A stretch of 64,000 bases of DNA from Pseudomonas mohnii (GTDB lineage: Bacteria; Pseudomonadota; Gammaproteobacteria; Pseudomonadales; Pseudomonadaceae). The position numbers were made by a program, and so were the translations under genes. Each line of letters begins with the position of its first letter. Within the stretch, counting starts at the first letter, position 1. The DNA lies in assembly GCF_900105115.1 (NCBI RefSeq), contig NZ_FNRV01000001.1, positions 2,527,501 through 2,591,500 of the forward strand, given 5' to 3'. Positions 54,755-64,000 of this stretch are shown piece by piece. Under the pieces are notes generated by a model. The model did no database searches, had not been told where the DNA came from, and saw only the letters and a program-made list of their open reading frames with translations.

Positions 54755-56701
54755 ATGAATATCAAACAGAAGTTGACGTGGGCGTTTGCAATCATCGCCT
54801 GCTTGCCCGTGGTCCTGGTCGCCACCCTTGTGGTGCTGAACCTGCGCACCGATGCCAAGGACAATTTCATCGACGGCAGCGGCCGCGAGATTCGTCAGGT
54901 CAGCAACGCCATGCAGCTGTTTTTCGACGGCATCAGCCAGAACGTCGAGTACCTGGCCAACCAGCCCTTGGTCAAGACAGCCGACGCCAGCGTGAAAAGC
55001 CGCGTCAGCGCTGACGCCGCGAACATTCCAGACACCGAGATCGACACCAAGCTGTTTGATTTGTTTGCGGCCCTGGCCGCCAGCCATCCGGCTTACTCCT
55101 ACGTGTCCTACGGCCTGGCCAGTGGTGGTTATGCGTTCTGGCCTGGCGACGCCAAAATGGCCAACTACGATCCACGCGTTCGTCCCTGGTACAAAACGGC
55201 GATGGCCAACCCGGGCAAGACTGTGCGCACCGAAGCCTATTACTGGGCTGGCGATGACGCCGTGCTGGTGAGTACCGTGCGCGCCGTGGCCAACCAACTG
55301 GGTGCCCAGGGTGGCGTGGTCAACATCGACGTGTCGCTCAAGCAGCTCACCGAAATCGTCAAACAGATCAAACTGGGTGAGTCCGGCTACCTGATGCTGA
55401 TGGAAAACAACGGCACCGTACTGGTGGACCCGAAACAACCGGAACATAACTTCAAAGCCCTGAGCAGCCTCGGCGACGGTTACGCGCAATTGGCCAAGGC
55501 CGGTAAAGGTCTGGTCGAAGTCGAGCTCAACGGCGAGCGCTACATGGCCAACGTCTGGCCGTCGGAGCAATTGGGCTGGACCTTCATCGGCCTGATCAAG
55601 CAAAGCGAAGTCATGAGTGCGGCAACCCAACTGACCTGGTTGATCGCCATCATCGCCGCTGTGCTGGCGGTACTCTTCGCCGTCGTCGGCGCCAGTTTCG
55701 CCAGCCTTATCGTGCGCCCGATCCGCAGCGTGGCCAGCGGACTGGAAGGCATCGCCCAGGGTGAGGGCGACCTGACCCAGAACCTGCAAATCCGTGGTCG
55801 CGATGAAACCGCGCAACTGGCCAACTGGTTCAACCAGTTCCTGGCCGCGATCCGCAACCTGATTCAGAGCATTGGCGGCGCCGCGAGCAAAATCCTCGAC
55901 ACCTCCAAGAGCTCGACGCAGGTTTCCCACGACATGGCCGAAGCGGCCGGTCGTCAACGTGAAGCCGTGGACATGGTGTCCACCGCGTTCCACGAAATGG
56001 TCGCCACCGCCAACGAAGTGGCCCGCTCTTGCAGCCAGGCCGCCGAATCGGCCGACAGTGGCCAGCGCCAGGCCCGCGAAGGCCAGCAACAGATTGACGC
56101 CGCCGTGACCAGCGTCGATCGCCTGAGCCAGGAAATCGAACAGTCGGCCCAGTCGATGCAACAGCTGGAGCGCGACAGCAACGACATTCAGTCGATTCTC
56201 GGGACCATTCGTTCGATTGCCGAGCAGACCAACCTGTTGGCGCTGAACGCCGCCATCGAGGCCGCACGTGCCGGTGAACAAGGCCGTGGTTTCGCGGTGG
56301 TCGCCGACGAAGTGCGAGCCCTGGCCAAACGCACGGCCGACTCCACGGCGGAAATCGACGGGCTGCTGGGCAACCTGGCCAAACGCACCAGCCAAGTGAC
56401 CCAGCAGATGCATGCGAGCCTGGAAGTGTCGCAGCAATCGGTCATACGCATCGGTGAAGCGCGCAGCAGCTTCGGGCAGATTCGCGAGTCGGTGGACGTG
56501 ATCCGCGACATGAACACCCAGATCGCCACGGCGGCCGAGCAACAGCATCAAGTGGCCGAAGACATCAACCGCCACATCAGCCACATCCATGGCGATGCGC
56601 AGTTGGTGGCGGAGCTGGCGAACTCGGCGCGCCTGGATTCCCAGAGCCTGGCCGGGTTGTCGAATGAGCTGGACGGGTTGGTTCGCCGCTTCCGTACCTG
56701 A
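54755..56701 (+). CDS. Methyl-accepting chemotaxis protein, dCache sensor
   Basis: A 648-residue chemoreceptor from [20 protein letters not shown] (GGAG six bases upstream; the longer frame from 54626 lacks a site). Order: membrane span ~8-30, periplasmic double-Cache domain ~35-300 with [18 protein letters not shown] in the distal pocket, second span ~305-328, HAMP ~330-382, signalling domain with the conserved hairpin tip [20 protein letters not shown]. The RxxW-Y pattern recalls amino-acid-binding PctA-type receptors, but the ligand is not certain. Confidence 0.9.
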   Translation: MNIKQKLTWAFAIIACLPVVLVATLVVLNLRTDAKDNFIDGSGREIRQVSNAMQLFFDGISQNVEYLANQPLVKTADASVKSRVSADAANIPDTEIDTKLFDLFAALAASHPAYSYVSYGLASGGYAFWPGDAKMANYDPRVRPWYKTAMANPGKTVRTEAYYWAGDDAVLVSTVRAVANQLGAQGGVVNIDVSLKQLTEIVKQIKLGESGYLMLMENNGTVLVDPKQPEHNFKALSSLGDGYAQLAKAGKGLVEVELNGERYMANVWPSEQLGWTFIGLIKQSEVMSAATQLTWLIAIIAAVLAVLFAVVGASFASLIVRPIRSVASGLEGIAQGEGDLTQNLQIRGRDETAQLANWFNQFLAAIRNLIQSIGGAASKILDTSKSSTQVSHDMAEAAGRQREAVDMVSTAFHEMVATANEVARSCSQAAESADSGQRQAREGQQQIDAAVTSVDRLSQEIEQSAQSMQQLERDSNDIQSILGTIRSIAEQTNLLALNAAIEAARAGEQGRGFAVVADEVRALAKRTADSTAEIDGLLGNLAKRTSQVTQQMHASLEVSQQSVIRIGEARSSFGQIRESVDVIRDMNTQIATAAEQQHQVAEDINRHISHIHGDAQLVAELANSARLDSQSLAGLSNELDGLVRRFRT

Positions 56702-56722
56702 CCGAAGACCGCTGCGCGGTCG

Positions 56723-56812
56723 ATCGCTGGCAAGCCAGCTCGCACAGGTTCGTGTCGTACCCAATATCGGGAACGACGCGACCTCTGTGGGAGCTGGCTT
56801 GCCAGCGAAGGC
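56723..56812. repeat. REPIN (CTGGC type)
   Basis: TCGCTGGCAAGCCAGCTCGC and CTGTGGGAGCTGGCTTGCCA face each other. This is a third REP sequence variant. Confidence 0.85.
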
Positions 56813-56816
56813 TTCA

Positions 56817-57608
56817 TCACTGCCGAAACAACTCTCCCGGCGTAAACCCGAACAGACCTTTGAACGCCGCAATGAACGCCGACGTCGAGTCATACCCGCA
56901 CGCCAGCGCAGCGTTGGTCACGCTTTCGCCCTCCTCCAGCAAGCTCAGCGATGACAACAGCCGCATGCGCTGGCGCCAGCCACGGAAACTCAACCCCGTT
57001 TCGCGCTGAAACAAACGCATCAGGGTTTTCTCCGAAATGCCCAAGCGCTCAGCCCACGCCTGCAAGGTCACGTTGAGCTCGGGATTTTCGATCAGTTCGT
57101 TGCACAACCCCAGCAGCCGTTCGTGCCGAGGCAACGGCAGGGAAAACCCGACTTCCGGCAACGTTGCCAATTGATCCAGCAGCACACTCACCAGCCGTGC
57201 CTGCGGGCTATCGCCCTGCGGATACTCCACCGGCAGCAAGCAAAAACTCTTGATCAGTTCACGGGCCAGTGGCGTCACTTCCAGCACCCGGCAACGCCCG
57301 TCCGCCCACTGGCAATCCTCGCGACGCACGTAGAGGCTGCGCATCTCGGCGCGCATCGAGGTCACCACCTGATGCTCCAGATCCGCCGGAATCCAGATCC
57401 CCCACTGGGGCGGCGCGAAAAAACTGCCTTCAGCAGTGTGTACGCCGAGTACGCCACTGATCGCGTAGGAAAACTGCACCCAGTCGTGGCGATGGGACGG
57501 CGTCCATGAACCGGCATTGAGGCTCTCCACCCGCGCATACAGCGGACGCGGCAACGCCTTGAGGGGAGGAATGCTGCGTTCGAGGGTGACTTGTCCGTTA
57601 GTCGGCAT
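56817..57608 (-). CDS. AraC-family regulator
   Basis: A 263-residue regulator with an N-terminal cupin (GSWTPSHRHDWVQFSYAISG, residues ~33-55) and a C-terminal AraC double helix-turn-helix (~160-263) containing LQAWAERLGISEKTLMRLFQ and NAALACGYDSTSAFIAAFKG. This cupin-AraC type often controls nearby transport or oxidoreductase genes. Its target is not evident here. Confidence 0.87.
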   Translation of the reverse strand: MPTNGQVTLERSIPPLKALPRPLYARVESLNAGSWTPSHRHDWVQFSYAISGVLGVHTAEGSFFAPPQWGIWIPADLEHQVVTSMRAEMRSLYVRREDCQWADGRCRVLEVTPLARELIKSFCLLPVEYPQGDSPQARLVSVLLDQLATLPEVGFSLPLPRHERLLGLCNELIENPELNVTLQAWAERLGISEKTLMRLFQRETGLSFRGWRQRMRLLSSLSLLEEGESVTNAALACGYDSTSAFIAAFKGLFGFTPGELFRQ

Positions 57609-57685
57609 TGACTGACCTTATGTTGCAAGACGGCTGATGGGGCCGACGTTAGGCCATGTCACACATCTATTCAACACCGGTGGCC

Positions 57686-57780
57686 CCTTGTGGGAGCGGG
57701 CTTGCCCGCGATAGCGGTGTGTCAGGCAACAGAGATGTTGAATGTGCCGGCCCCATCACGGGCAAGCCCGCTCCCACAGG
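57686..57780. repeat. REPIN (GCGGGC type)
   Basis: TTGTGGGAGCGGGCTTGCCC and its complement around a centre containing GGTGTGTCAGGCAAC. Confidence 0.9.
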
Positions 57781-57800
57781 TCCTTCGCTGCCTTCAAAAA

Positions 57801-59078
57801 TCAGCGCTCGATGATGGCGGTGACGCCCTGCCCTCCCGCAGCACAGATCGAGATCAGGCCCCGGCCTTTGCCTGCCGCATTCAACAACTTGGCCAGGTTG
57901 GCAACGATGCGCCCGCCCGTCGCGGCAAACGGGTGCCCGGCCGCCAGCGAGCTGCCTTTGACGTTGAGCCGGCTGCGATCGATCGACCCCAAAGGCGCAT
58001 CGAGGCCCAGGCGGGTCTTGCAATAGTCCGGGTCCTCCCAGGCCTTCAAGGTGCAAAGTACTTGCGCGGCGAAGGCTTCGTGGATTTCGTAGTAATCGAA
58101 GTCCTGCAACGTCAGGCCGTTGCGCGCCAGCAAGCGCGGCACCGCATACACCGGTGCCATCAACAGCCCTTCGGCGCCGTTGACGAAATCCACCGCCGCC
58201 GCCTCGCCGTCGCGCAGGTAGGCCAGAATGGGCAAGCCACGTTCCTTCGCCCACGCTTCGCTGCCCAGCAGCACCAGTGACGCGCCATCGGTCAGCGGCG
58301 TGGAGTTGCCCGCCGTCAGCGTGCCCCTGGCACTTTTTTCATAGGCCGGTTTGAGCGAGGCCAGCTTTTCCAGCGTCGAATCCGCACGCAGGTTGTTGTC
58401 GCGCGTGAGGCCGAGGAACGGCGTCATCAAATCGTTGTGCCAGCCTTCCGTATAGGACGCAGCCAGTTTTTGATGACTCTCCAGGGCCAGTTGATCCTGT
58501 GCGTCACGGGGGATGTTCCAGGTCTGTGCCATCAGCTCGCAGTGTTGCCCCATGGACAAGCCGGTTCGCGGTTCGCCGTTGCGCGGAAACTCGGGGATCA
58601 GGTCGCGGGGCCGCAACTGCAGGAAGGTTTTCAGTTTGTCGCCGGAGGTTTTGGCGCGGTTGGCTTGCAGCAGAATCTTGCGCAGGCCTTCACTGACACT
58701 GATCGGCGCGTCAGACGTGGTGTCGACCCCGCCGGCAATGCCACAGTCGATCTGGCCCAGGGCAATCTTGTTCGCCACCAGCAACGCGGCTTCCAGTCCG
58801 GTGCCGCAGGCTTGCTGGATGTCATAGGCCGGGGTCGTGGGTGACAGCCGCGAGCCGAGCACGCATTCGCGGGTCAGGTTCATGTCTCGCGACAGCTTGA
58901 GCACCGCCCCGGCAACCACCTCCCCGATGCGCAGGCCATGCAGGTTATAGCGCTCGATCAAGCCTTCGAGGGCAGCCGTGAGCATGGCCTGGTTACTGGC
59001 GGTGGCGTATGCACCGTTGGAGCGGGCGAAGGGAATCCGGTTACCGCCGATGATCGCGACGCGGCGCAGCTGAGTCAT
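57801..59078 (-). CDS. Acetyl-CoA C-acyltransferase (thiolase)
   Basis: A 425-residue type II thiolase, FadI-like. The acylated Cys is in DIQQACGTGLEAALL (near 90), the His in YEIHEAFAAQVL, and the second Cys in SICAAGGQGVTAI at the C-terminus, giving a complete triad. It degrades or forms 3-ketoacyl-CoA. It is divergent from a FabG-MaoC pair, so the three enzymes could form one acyl-chain route: ketoacyl reduction, hydration/dehydration and thiolysis. Confidence 0.9.
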   Translation of the reverse strand: MTQLRRVAIIGGNRIPFARSNGAYATASNQAMLTAALEGLIERYNLHGLRIGEVVAGAVLKLSRDMNLTRECVLGSRLSPTTPAYDIQQACGTGLEAALLVANKIALGQIDCGIAGGVDTTSDAPISVSEGLRKILLQANRAKTSGDKLKTFLQLRPRDLIPEFPRNGEPRTGLSMGQHCELMAQTWNIPRDAQDQLALESHQKLAASYTEGWHNDLMTPFLGLTRDNNLRADSTLEKLASLKPAYEKSARGTLTAGNSTPLTDGASLVLLGSEAWAKERGLPILAYLRDGEAAAVDFVNGAEGLLMAPVYAVPRLLARNGLTLQDFDYYEIHEAFAAQVLCTLKAWEDPDYCKTRLGLDAPLGSIDRSRLNVKGSSLAAGHPFAATGGRIVANLAKLLNAAGKGRGLISICAAGGQGVTAIIER

Positions 59079-59118
59079 GAAAAGCTCCCTATCAACATTT
59101 GAAAGTTAAAACCGCCCC

Positions 59119-59203
59119 CTGTGGGAGCGAGCTTGCTCGCGATGGTGTGTCAGCTACATTGACTTCGACGGATACACCATCGCGAGCGGGCTCGCTCCTA
59201 CAG
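59119..59203. repeat. REPIN (GAGC type)
   Basis: CTGTGGGAGCGAGCTTGCTC and GCGAGCGGGCTCGCTCCTAC face each other between divergent genes, so the promoters must lie beside or inside it. Confidence 0.9.
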
Positions 59204-59294
59204 TCTGGTCAAGCGTAGGCCTTATCTCGTGGATCGAACGACTGATCGCCATTCATGGTCCACACTTTGAACCTCAGCTGCTGGAGCGCGTTCC

Positions 59295-60647
59295 ATGTCT
59301 GACCGCTATATCGACTTCGCCAATTCCTCCATCGGCCATCGTCTGGTCGGGGCCTTGGGCCTGCCTTCGCCGGTGCGCCTGGAGCGTTGGCAAGCGGGCC
59401 GCTTGCGTCCTATCGAAGGCGCATTGCTGATCGGCGGCGGGCCGCTGGCGGAAAACGTCAGCGCCTTCGCCCATCGCCTGACCGATGCCATCTACAGTTA
59501 CGCCACCGATCCTTCGCTGGCCACGGCGTGGATTCCCGGCCATGGCCCGAAACTCAAGGCCGTGGTGTTCGATGCCACTCACCTGGTGCAGACCGATCAG
59601 CTCAAACAGCTGCGCGAGTTCTTCCAGCCCTTGATGAAGAACCTCGACCACTGCGCGCACATGGTCATTCTCGGGCGTGAGCCGCAGACCTTGAGCGACC
59701 CGTTCGCCGCCAGTGCCCAACGGGCGATTGAGGGGTTCAGTCGTTCGCTGGCCAAGGAACTGCGCAGCGGCGGCACCTTGCAGCTGATCCACGTCGGCGA
59801 AGGCGCTGAAGATCAACTGGAAGGCCCGCTGCGGTTTTTCCTTTCGCCGAAAAGCGCCTTCGTCTCCGGGCAAGTCATTCGCCTGAACGCCTGCGACACC
59901 CCGGTGACCGACTGGACCCGTCCGCTGTCCGGGCGCAAGGCGCTGGTCACCGGCGCGGCGCGCGGCATTGGTGCTTCCATCGCCGAAACCCTGGCTCGCG
60001 ACGGTGCCGACGTCATTCTGCTCGACGTGCCGCCCGCCAAAACCGATCTCGACGCCCTCGCCGCACGCCTGGGCGGGCGCAGCATCACCCTCGATATCTG
60101 CGCCGAGGACGCCGCCACGCAACTGGTCGAAGCGCTGCCCGACGGCATCGATATCGTGGTGCACAACGCCGGCATCACCCGCGACAAAACCCTGGCCAAC
60201 ATGACCCCGGAATTCTGGGACGCCGTACTCGCGGTCAACCTCAATGCCCCGCAAGTCCTGACGAAGGCCTTGCTCGATAACGGCACCTTGCGTGACCACG
60301 GCCGGGTCATCCTGCTGGCGTCGATCAGCGGCATCGCCGGCAATCGCGGACAAACCAACTATGCGGCGAGCAAGGCCGGGCTGATCGGCCTGGCACAGGC
60401 CTGGGCGCCGCTGTTGCAGGCCCGGGGCATCAGCATCAATGCCGTGGCACCGGGGTTTATCGAAACCCAGATGACCGCACACATACCATTCGGCCTGCGC
60501 GAAGCCGGGCGACGCATGAGCTCCCTGGGCCAGGGCGGCCTGCCTCAAGACGTCGCCGAAGCGGTGGCGTGGCTGGCGCAGCCGGGCACGGGCGCATTCA
60601 CCGGGCAGGCATTGCGCGTCTGTGGGCAAAGCGTTTTGGGGGCATAG
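59295..60647 (+). CDS. High-molecular-weight 3-oxoacyl-ACP reductase (FabG4-like)
   Basis: A 450-residue long FabG: an N-terminal flavodoxin-like non-binding domain (~1-205) and a C-terminal SDR domain. The SDR part has VTGAARGIGASIAETLARDG, NAGITRD, the Ser in LASISGIAGN and YAASKAG. Such HMW FabG proteins use NADH and act on CoA- or ACP-linked 3-ketoacyl chains. It is 2 bp upstream of a MaoC dehydratase. Confidence 0.9.
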   Translation: MSDRYIDFANSSIGHRLVGALGLPSPVRLERWQAGRLRPIEGALLIGGGPLAENVSAFAHRLTDAIYSYATDPSLATAWIPGHGPKLKAVVFDATHLVQTDQLKQLREFFQPLMKNLDHCAHMVILGREPQTLSDPFAASAQRAIEGFSRSLAKELRSGGTLQLIHVGEGAEDQLEGPLRFFLSPKSAFVSGQVIRLNACDTPVTDWTRPLSGRKALVTGAARGIGASIAETLARDGADVILLDVPPAKTDLDALAARLGGRSITLDICAEDAATQLVEALPDGIDIVVHNAGITRDKTLANMTPEFWDAVLAVNLNAPQVLTKALLDNGTLRDHGRVILLASISGIAGNRGQTNYAASKAGLIGLAQAWAPLLQARGISINAVAPGFIETQMTAHIPFGLREAGRRMSSLGQGGLPQDVAEAVAWLAQPGTGAFTGQALRVCGQSVLGA

Positions 60648-60649
60648 GC

Positions 60650-61504
60650 ATGATCACTGATTGGCACACACTCAACCGCGAGCCGAGCCTGCCGGGGCTG
60701 TATCTACGCGCGGCGACGCGACGCAAAATCAGCGGCATCACCCTGCCCGATGCCGGTCTGCGCTGCTGGGTCGATGTCGATCCGAAACGCCTGGCGGACT
60801 ATCGCAAGGTCTGCGGGTTCGCCGACGATGGTTTGCTGCCACCGACTTATCCGCACATCCTCGCGTTCGCCTTGCAGATGCAATTGCTGACTGCCAAGGA
60901 CTTTCCGTTTCCGTTGCTGGGGCTGATTCATCTGAGCAATCGCATTCGCGTACTGCGGCCGCTGGGCGGGGTCAATCGGGTCCGGGTCAGCGTGCAAGTG
61001 CAGAACCTGCAACCCCACGCCAAGGGTGCGACCTTCGACCTGGTGACCACCCTCGATGATCAACTCGGGTCGCTGTGGGAAGCTGAAAGCCGGATGCTCT
61101 GTCGCGGCGTCAAGCTTGAGGGTGAGCCCGTCGAGCAGGTGTTGGTCTCGACACTGCCGCTGAGCGAAGTCGCGCACTGGAAAGCGCCCGCGGATATCGG
61201 CCGGCAGTACGCCAAGGTGTCCGGCGACTACAACCCGATTCACCTGAGTGCAGCCAGCGCCAAACTGTTCGGGTTTCCTTCGGCCATCGCCCATGGTTTG
61301 TGGAACAAGGCGCGCACCCTGGCCGCGCTGGCCGATCACCTGTCGACGGCAAACCTCGAGATCACGGTGCAATTCCAGAAACCGGTACGTCTGCCCAGCG
61401 AGGTGACGTTGCTCGCCAGTGCGGCGGGGTCGAGTGGCGATCTGCGCTTGATCGGCGCCGGAGAGCTGGAGCACATGACTGGCCATTGGCGGCCGCTTGC
61501 CTGA
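60650..61504 (+). CDS. MaoC-family hydratase/dehydratase
   Basis: About 284 residues with two hot-dog domains; the second carries the catalytic signature YAKVSGDYNPIHLSAASAKL (Asp, His) and AIAHGLWNKART. It hydrates enoyl-CoA or dehydrates 3-hydroxyacyl-CoA. It starts 2 bp after the FabG4-like stop, so the two are one transcript, with the thiolase divergent. Confidence 0.88.
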   Translation: MITDWHTLNREPSLPGLYLRAATRRKISGITLPDAGLRCWVDVDPKRLADYRKVCGFADDGLLPPTYPHILAFALQMQLLTAKDFPFPLLGLIHLSNRIRVLRPLGGVNRVRVSVQVQNLQPHAKGATFDLVTTLDDQLGSLWEAESRMLCRGVKLEGEPVEQVLVSTLPLSEVAHWKAPADIGRQYAKVSGDYNPIHLSAASAKLFGFPSAIAHGLWNKARTLAALADHLSTANLEITVQFQKPVRLPSEVTLLASAAGSSGDLRLIGAGELEHMTGHWRPLA

Positions 61505-61619
61505 CAACGTCTGAAGAAGACGCAATGCTGGCGAAGGATATTGGAGGGAGTCGTGTTCTACTGGCCGCCTTCGCGGGTCAGCCAGCCGTCAACCGATCGC
61601 CAGACCCAGACAGCGACAT

Positions 61620-62033
61620 TCAGGGATAAACCAACTGAAGCCGCGGCAGTGGAAACAGGTTGTTCAACGTCTCCAACAGCCGTACGTGATAGATCGGCTT
61701 GCGAAACAGGTCCAGCACCTGCAACCGCAACATGTCACTCACGTCCTCCATGCCCGCATGTCCGGACATCACAATCACCGGCAGATGCTGGCGCGACGTA
61801 TGCTCGCGCAAGCGCTTGATCAGCGACATGCCACTCTCCTCCGGCATGCGCAGATCGGTGATGACCAGTGCAATATCCGGATGGAGTGTCAAATGCTGCA
61901 ACGCCAGTTTCACCGACGTCGCGGTAAAGCAAATAAAGCCTTCGCCCTCCAGCCACTCGGCCAACTCAAGTAACGCCTCTTCCTCGTCGTCGACCAGTAG
62001 AAGTTGCTGGCGCGAAAGCACAGGAGCGTTCAT
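61620..62033 (-). CDS. Stand-alone response regulator receiver
   Basis: About 137 residues, a single CheY-like domain. The acidic pair is in LLLVDDEEEALLELAEWLEG, the phospho-Asp in DIALVITDLRMPEESGMSLI (near 60), Ser in VIVMSGHAG and Lys in LDLFRKPI. No output domain. I prefer ATG 62033 over an in-frame GTG at 62042. It lies downstream of the Flp pilin on the same strand, so it may be tied to pilus or biofilm control. Confidence 0.85.
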   Translation of the reverse strand: MNAPVLSRQQLLLVDDEEEALLELAEWLEGEGFICFTATSVKLALQHLTLHPDIALVITDLRMPEESGMSLIKRLREHTSRQHLPVIVMSGHAGMEDVSDMLRLQVLDLFRKPIYHVRLLETLNNLFPLPRLQLVYP

Positions 62034-62101
62034 AGGAGACACCTGGAGTGGGTTAGCGCTGAAATTAGAATTCGTTTTTATCCCTGGCGACTGACCAATA
62101 C

Positions 62102-62302
62102 TTAGCCCAACGCAGTTTTGATTTTTCCAAAAATGGTAGTGATCGAAGTACCCATTCCAGTACTGAGCCCGGCAATCACCACCGCCACCATCGCCGCCAC
62201 AATGGCGTACTCAATACCCGAAGCCCCGTCGGTATCTTTGGCCAGACTTTTATAGAAAGCGATCTCGGATTTGATCTTCTGAACAACCTTGGCAACAGAC
62301 AT
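62102..62302 (-). CDS. flp: Flp type IVb pilin
   Basis: A 66-residue prepilin from MSVAKVVQKIKSEIAFYKSL, with AAGGAGAA upstream. The prepilin peptidase site is in DGASGIEYAIVAAMVAVVIA (cut after Gly before Ile-Glu-Tyr; the Glu-Tyr pair is the Flp mark). It is polymerised by the Tad machinery into adhesive pili. It is divergent from rcpC-rcpA, the P. aeruginosa order. Confidence 0.93.
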   Translation of the reverse strand: MSVAKVVQKIKSEIAFYKSLAKDTDGASGIEYAIVAAMVAVVIAGLSTGMGTSITTIFGKIKTALG

Positions 62303-62625
62303 GACGTTCTCCTTGATGACCACGGGTGTTGCATCGGCGCAACATGATTCCCCTATGCCAGCACCAGCATTGTCGGCATTTCCCCGGTCAACAACTGTAA
62401 GAACGCATTAATACAAAAGTATTAGTCATTTAGTTGGCGTCAGATAACCTGATATTTCAGCTTAATCATTCACTTTTATCAGATATTTCAGTGCCAGTAA
62501 TGGCATTTTGCACTAGCTGCGCTAGGGTCAAATAGCGAAATAGTTCAATGTTCATAGCTGCCTTATTGCAAATTTTTCTCGTTCTCTGATATGAATTTTT
62601 TGCGCAGCAGGAAAGGGAGAGCCGC
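62303..62625. promoter_or_regulatory. flp / rcpC divergent promoter region
   Basis: A 323-bp AT-rich space between flp and rcpC that should hold both promoters. In P. aeruginosa the response regulator PprB acts here; I cannot identify the site. Confidence 0.5.
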
Positions 62626-63579
62626 ATGAACAGTCGTGCCATTCTGGGTCTTGCCGGACTGTCTCTGGTGGGCGCTGTCATTGCCGGTTACTGGGGTTTT
62701 ACCCTGAGCCGGCAACCGGCTGCCGCACCTGTGGTTGCACAGACCGGGATCGTCACCCCGGCAGCCGCCACTCCTCAGGCAGCGGCACCACAGGAAGAAG
62801 ACACCCGCCAACCCGTCGTCGTGCTGCTGCATGACATCGCGCCGTTCGTGCAAATCACTGCCGCCGACGTGGCCGTGGAAAAACTCCGCACCGCCCCTGC
62901 CGGCAGCCTCACCCGTCTCGATCAAGCGATCGGTCGCGCGCCCTGGCGCAGCCTGCGTGCCGGAACCTGGCTCAGTGACGAAAGCTTCGAAGCCGGCAGC
63001 AAACTGGCGCGGATGATTCGTTCTGACGAACGCGCGCTCGCCGTATCCGTGGACGAAGTCATCAATGCCGGCGGCCAACTGGCACCGGGGGACTATGTCG
63101 ACGTCTTGCTGTTTTTGCGCATGGACGCCATCAACCCCCAACCCTCCGCACAACTGGTGGTTCCGGCATTGCGCGTGTTGGGGGTGGGCGAACAGTTGGG
63201 CCTGACCAACGATGGCCAACCCACCAGCCTGGCCTACAGCAATGATGAGAAGCTCAAGCTGGAACAACAGCGCGCCAACGCCCGTACCGTACTGCTCGCC
63301 GTTCCCGCGCCACTGTTGAGTCGCCTGCTCCTCGCCACCCAGGCCGGGGTGTTACGCCTGGCCGTTCGCAGTGCCGATGAGAAACGCCTGGCCCATTATT
63401 GGGCCGGCGAGCGCGATTCTGCGACCAACCTCACCAACGCCAATCGCGAGTTGATCCAGTTCAATCAACTGGCCATGACCGCACCGCCCAAACCCGTCGT
63501 CGCCAGTGTTCCCGTCGCACCGAGAAAATCGGGCGTGGAAGTCATTCGCGGCAATGAACTCACTCAACAGACCCCCTGA
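62626..63579 (+). CDS. rcpC: Flp pilus assembly protein RcpC/CpaB
   Basis: A 317-residue CpaB/RcpC protein. It has one N-terminal membrane anchor (ILGLAGLSLVGAVIAGYWGF), a Pro/Ala-rich linker, a SAF domain (~65-130, VVVLLHDIAPFVQITAADVA) and the RcpC domain (VSVDEVINAGGQLAPGDYVD). It is the periplasmic partner of the secretin. GGGAG precedes the ATG. It is followed by the secretin after 21 bp. Confidence 0.92.
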   Translation: MNSRAILGLAGLSLVGAVIAGYWGFTLSRQPAAAPVVAQTGIVTPAAATPQAAAPQEEDTRQPVVVLLHDIAPFVQITAADVAVEKLRTAPAGSLTRLDQAIGRAPWRSLRAGTWLSDESFEAGSKLARMIRSDERALAVSVDEVINAGGQLAPGDYVDVLLFLRMDAINPQPSAQLVVPALRVLGVGEQLGLTNDGQPTSLAYSNDEKLKLEQQRANARTVLLAVPAPLLSRLLLATQAGVLRLAVRSADEKRLAHYWAGERDSATNLTNANRELIQFNQLAMTAPPKPVVASVPVAPRKSGVEVIRGNELTQQTP

Positions 63580-63600
63580 ATCGAGCAAGGACGCCTTTCC

Positions 63601-64000
63601 ATGCGCAGACGTATTATTCCGTTATTCAACGGTTTGATCTGGGCCGTCTTGATCGGTGGCATGCCGTTGACCGCCGCCGTCGCGGCAGGCGGAAACTGTG
63701 CCGCACTGGGCCCGTTACCCGCCACCGTGGAAATCGGCGAAGGGCAGCAACAGGAACTGCAGTCGCCCGTTCCCATCACCCGCCTGGCCGTGGGGGACCC
63801 GAAGATCGCCGACGTGCGGGTCAATGGCAACCAGGCGTTCCTGCTCACCGGGATGGCCCCCGGCACCACCAGCCTGATGGTCTGGACCGCCTGCGCCAGT
63901 GCACCGCGCCAAAGCATGGTGTTCGTCCAGGGGCGCGCCACCGCGGCCATGACCAGGGCCGCGCGGCTGCCATCGGATGATCCGTCGCTGCCGTCGCAGG
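63601..64000 (+). CDS. rcpA: Flp pilus secretin RcpA/CpaC, N-terminal part
   Basis: The frame starts MRRRIIPLFNGLIWAVLIGG (signal peptide, cut likely after AAVAA) and runs off the window. The mature start is the pilus-secretin N domain: VEIGEGQQQELQSPVPITRL, then VGDPKIADVRVNGNQAFLLT and GMAPGTTSLMVW. This domain is typical of CpaC/RcpA, which forms the outer-membrane pore for Flp pili. AAGGA lies upstream. Confidence 0.9.
   Translation, partial: MRRRIIPLFNGLIWAVLIGGMPLTAAVAAGGNCAALGPLPATVEIGEGQQQELQSPVPITRLAVGDPKIADVRVNGNQAFLLTGMAPGTTSLMVWTACASAPRQSMVFVQGRATAAMTRAARLPSDDPSLPSQ

Noticed and set aside
54689..56893. 734-codon frame opposite the chemoreceptor
   Set aside because: Antisense shadow of a GC-rich gene; the composition (rich in Gln, His, Arg and Val) is typical of such shadows.

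Overview
The window is a piece of a Pseudomonas chromosome, most likely of the P. fluorescens group. The evidence is gene content and order: a beta-alanine aminotransferase divergent from its LysR regulator (bauA/bauR), a purine-salvage cluster, copA/cueR, and flp divergent from rcpC-rcpA. Core genes are GC-rich, and the intergenic spaces carry typical Pseudomonas REP/REPIN palindromes. Everything here is read from sequence and from remembered family features; no database search was possible.

Layout. 1-10873 (core): partial bauA, bauR, a TetR (RutR-like) regulator, a YigZ/IMPACT protein, then a nucleoside-type ABC transporter (ATPase and two permeases), an SDR oxidoreductase, an 8-oxoguanine deaminase-like amidohydrolase, and the 3' two thirds of a calcium/proton antiporter gene (chaA). 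39086-64000 (core resumes): the 5' third of chaA, the BmpA-type binding protein that probably serves the same transporter, a 2-oxoglutarate oxygenase, adenosine/adenine deaminase, MFS transporters, regulators, a CueR-controlled copper set (copZ, copA, cueR), a RIO kinase, a dCache chemoreceptor, an AraC regulator, a thiolase/FabG/MaoC lipid set, and the start of a Flp/Tad pilus locus.

Between these, 10874-39085 is a 28.2 kb island that splits chaA. It is visibly more AT-rich, contains no REP elements that I could find, and is bounded by a perfect 11-bp inverted repeat (TTTTCTAGACA at each end, pointing inward). Removing exactly this interval rejoins chaA in frame (Val-Thr-Leu-Met) as a protein of about 365 residues, so the island boundaries can be set to the base. 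One end carries a four-gene recombinase module: two large tyrosine-recombinase-like proteins, a small partner and a 487-residue tyrosine recombinase. The organisation recalls Tn554-type and Gamma-Mobile-Trio-type elements.

The cargo is a defence island. In order it holds a HEPN/zinc-ribbon protein, an IS3 remnant, a 34-residue mini-gene with a strong terminator, an unrecognised 501-residue protein, a two-gene DUF4747-like plus membrane-protein unit, decayed genes (a DUF815 ATPase remnant, an orphan Phd antitoxin, a gene with a premature stop), a Septu-like pair (ptuA/ptuB), a 1499-residue Avs-like STAND nuclease, a DUF808 membrane protein and a Gabija pair (gajA/gajB). The best candidates for something undescribed are the DUF4747-like/membrane operon, the HEPN/zinc-ribbon gene, the 501-residue protein and the tail-anchored 24-kb protein. 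The recombinase module and the clean, duplication-free insertion into chaA are also notable.
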